64,000 nt of DNA from Helicovermis profundi (GTDB taxonomy: Bacteria > Bacillota > Clostridia > Peptostreptococcales > Acidaminobacteraceae): positions 388,001-452,000 of the forward strand of contig NZ_AP028654.1 in NCBI RefSeq assembly GCF_033097505.1, given 5' to 3'. Shown here one piece after another: positions 62,589-64,000 of the stretch. The first letter of the stretch is position 1, and the number at the start of each line of letters is the position of its first letter. The position numbers and the translations under genes are program-made. The notes beneath the pieces are model-generated. The model searched no databases. It was not told the DNA's origin and saw only the letters and a list, made by a program, of their open reading frames with translations.

Positions 62589-63197
62589 AGAGTTTTGACA
62601 TTGCCAAAGGTTGATAATTAATTAGCAAAAATAAAATAAACCTAATAATCAAAATTTATATGAATAAAATTTTTTTTAAGAAAAATATTTATAATAAAAT
62701 AACAAATAGTATGAAAGTTTACATATAATAAAATCTATTCGTATGCATTTTTCTGTATGGATGGATTTTAAAATTAAAAGTGTCTAAAAAGAAATATTTA
62801 TAAGAAAACGCTCCTGAAAAATTAACAAAACGCAATAATATATACGTTGCTAATAAATGTATTACGAATTTATAAAAAAATGGCATATAAATTTTATTGT
62901 ATTAAGTAGTATTAACAATTAAGATGGATTTTGTTAAATTAAAAATTATCGCAATAGTTTGACAATTGCAAGGAAAAAAGTTATATTATACGTAGTTTTA
63001 GTAATAAATAATAAATAGAATATACGAAAATAATTTTTAAAATTATTTATAATAGGAGTTTTTGTATATATTATTTTTACTAAAAACATTTATTGTTTTT
63101 TACATAAATGAATTTTATACCTCTTTTATGAAGTGAGTATTGGGGTAGAAAATATCGGAAAAAGAAGTAATAGTACAAAAAATTTAAGGGGTGAAGT
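62589..63197. other. Intergenic region upstream of the peptide transporter
   Basis: About 600 AT-rich bases without a supported gene. A good promoter lies at 62959-62987. The region between it and 63198 could be a long leader; I see no known riboswitch or strong terminator in it. Confidence 0.6.
62959..62987 (+). promoter_or_regulatory. Sigma-A promoter of the peptide ABC transporter
   Basis: TTGACA (62959-62964), a 17-base spacer and TATATT (62982-62987), about 210 bases before the gene. Confidence 0.7.
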
Positions 63198-64000
63198 ATG
63201 CCAGATAACGTATTATTAAAAGTGAATAATTTGAAAACGCATTTTTACACAGATACAGGAGTTGTTAAGGCTGTTGATGGAATTAGTTTTGATTTAAAAA
63301 AAGGCCACACAATTGGAATTGTTGGTGAATCCGGATCTGGTAAATCTATTACAGCGATGTCTATAATGCGTTTGATACCAGTTCCACCTGGAAGAATTGT
63401 TGATGGAGAAATACTTTTTAAGGGTAAAGATTTTGTTAAATCAACTCAGAAAGAAATGATGAAAATTAGAGGAAATGAAGTTGCAATGATTTTTCAAGAC
63501 CCTATGACGTCACTTAATCCTGTTTTGAAAGTTGGAGAACAAATTGCAGAGGCTATTAGACTTCATCAAAATTTGGATAAAAAAAAGGCTTGGTCTAAAT
63601 CAATTGAGATGTTAGAAAAAGTTGGAATTCCTGAAGCTGCAGATAGAGCTAATAGGTATCCACATGAATTTTCTGGGGGCATGAGACAAAGAGCAATGAT
63701 TGCAATGGCTCTTTCTTGTAATCCAGAACTTCTTATTGCAGATGAACCTACTACAGCTCTTGATGTTACAATACAAGCTCAGATATTAGATTTAATGCTA
63801 GATTTAAAAAATGAATTTAATACTGCAATAATTATGATAACTCATGATCTTGGTGTTGTGGCGGAGGTTTGTGATGAAGTACTTGTGATGTATGCAGGTA
63901 GACCGGTTGAAAAAACTGATGTAAATACTTTATTTGAAAGTCCAAAGCATCCATATACATGGGGACTACTTAATTCTATTCCATCTATTGATGATGATAA
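63198..64000 (+). CDS. Peptide ABC transporter ATP-binding protein, DppD/OppD type (3' end outside window)
   Basis: First 267 codons of an oligopeptide/dipeptide transporter ATPase. Visible are Walker [19 protein letters not shown], the Q-loop region [14 protein letters not shown], signature [17 protein letters not shown], Walker [16 protein letters not shown] and the switch His in [13 protein letters not shown]. The C-terminal segment [12 protein letters not shown] is typical of Opp/Dpp ATPases with a Cys-rich tail beyond. RBS AAGGGGTG lies 6 bases before the ATG. As first gene after a promoter it probably leads a transporter operon. Confidence 0.95.
   Translation, partial: MPDNVLLKVNNLKTHFYTDTGVVKAVDGISFDLKKGHTIGIVGESGSGKSITAMSIMRLIPVPPGRIVDGEILFKGKDFVKSTQKEMMKIRGNEVAMIFQDPMTSLNPVLKVGEQIAEAIRLHQNLDKKKAWSKSIEMLEKVGIPEAADRANRYPHEFSGGMRQRAMIAMALSCNPELLIADEPTTALDVTIQAQILDLMLDLKNEFNTAIIMITHDLGVVAEVCDEVLVMYAGRPVEKTDVNTLFESPKHPYTWGLLNSIPSIDDD

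Overview
The window is strongly AT-rich DNA with AGGAGG-type ribosome binding sites, T-run hairpin terminators, ATG/GTG/TTG starts, an FMN riboswitch, a T-box leader, Fur boxes and amino-acid-fermentation genes. This points to an anaerobic, low-GC Clostridia-type Firmicute. I cannot name the species from sequence alone; a Peptostreptococcaceae/Tissierellales-like amino-acid fermenter is an inference.

Layout. 0-3.4 kb: the 3' part of clpB, an MFS transporter and a tRNA-like fragment. 3.5-15 kb is a zone of gene decay. It holds an ornithine-cyclodeaminase stump joined by ATGA overlap to an intact aminotransferase, a PLP dehydratase split by an IS3 element with a precise target duplication, a LysR/nitroreductase pair, a threonine aldolase, fragments of a sigma-54 activator, RidA and a D-threonine-aldolase-like gene, a hemerythrin, a frameshifted HD-GYP gene, an intact PAS-GGDEF cyclase and a truncated membrane HD-GYP protein. 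15-21.5 kb: a DMT transporter and a compact four-gene unit of unknown function (two membrane proteins, a 1007-aa exported protein, a 303-aa cytoplasmic protein). 21.5-33.3 kb: a three-subunit molybdenum hydroxylase operon, a lipoprotein, urocanate hydratase, a SARP/AfsR-like ATPase regulator and an L,D-transpeptidase. Three copies of a ~140-bp twin-hairpin repeat are interspersed here.

33.4-39.6 kb: a CoA-disulfide-reductase/rhodanese gene with a CsoR/CstR-type operator, then an FMN riboswitch and ribU. An IS1634-like element has inserted into the ribU terminator with an unusually long (~89 bp) target duplication, followed by tandem arrays of hairpins. 39.7-53 kb: a hybrid histidine kinase, an HD protein, an orphan BrxD-like ATPase, a BaiN/HI0933 flavoprotein, Fur-controlled feoA-feoB and a small Cys-rich membrane protein, another DMT transporter, a FliK-like/YaaR trio and an Asn T-box with asnA. 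53-64 kb: kynureninase, a YjbR protein, a lipoprotein agmatine-deiminase homologue, a thioredoxin-like protein, an IS110 element (bridge-RNA type), a HAD phosphatase, an EEP-family hydrolase, speD, an MFS transporter and the 5' part of a peptide ABC-transporter ATPase gene.

How the genes fit together. Several units handle amino-acid and heterocycle breakdown: PLP enzymes, threonine aldolase, hutU, the Mo-hydroxylase, kynU and an agmatine-deiminase homologue. Others cover metal, flavin and sulfur homeostasis (feo, ribU, the CoA-disulfide reductase) and c-di-GMP signalling. The most unusual signals are the four-gene exported-protein unit, the twin-hairpin repeat family, the shared apical module in several terminators together with its tandem arrays, and the traces of deletion and insertion around 3.5-14 kb and 36-39 kb.
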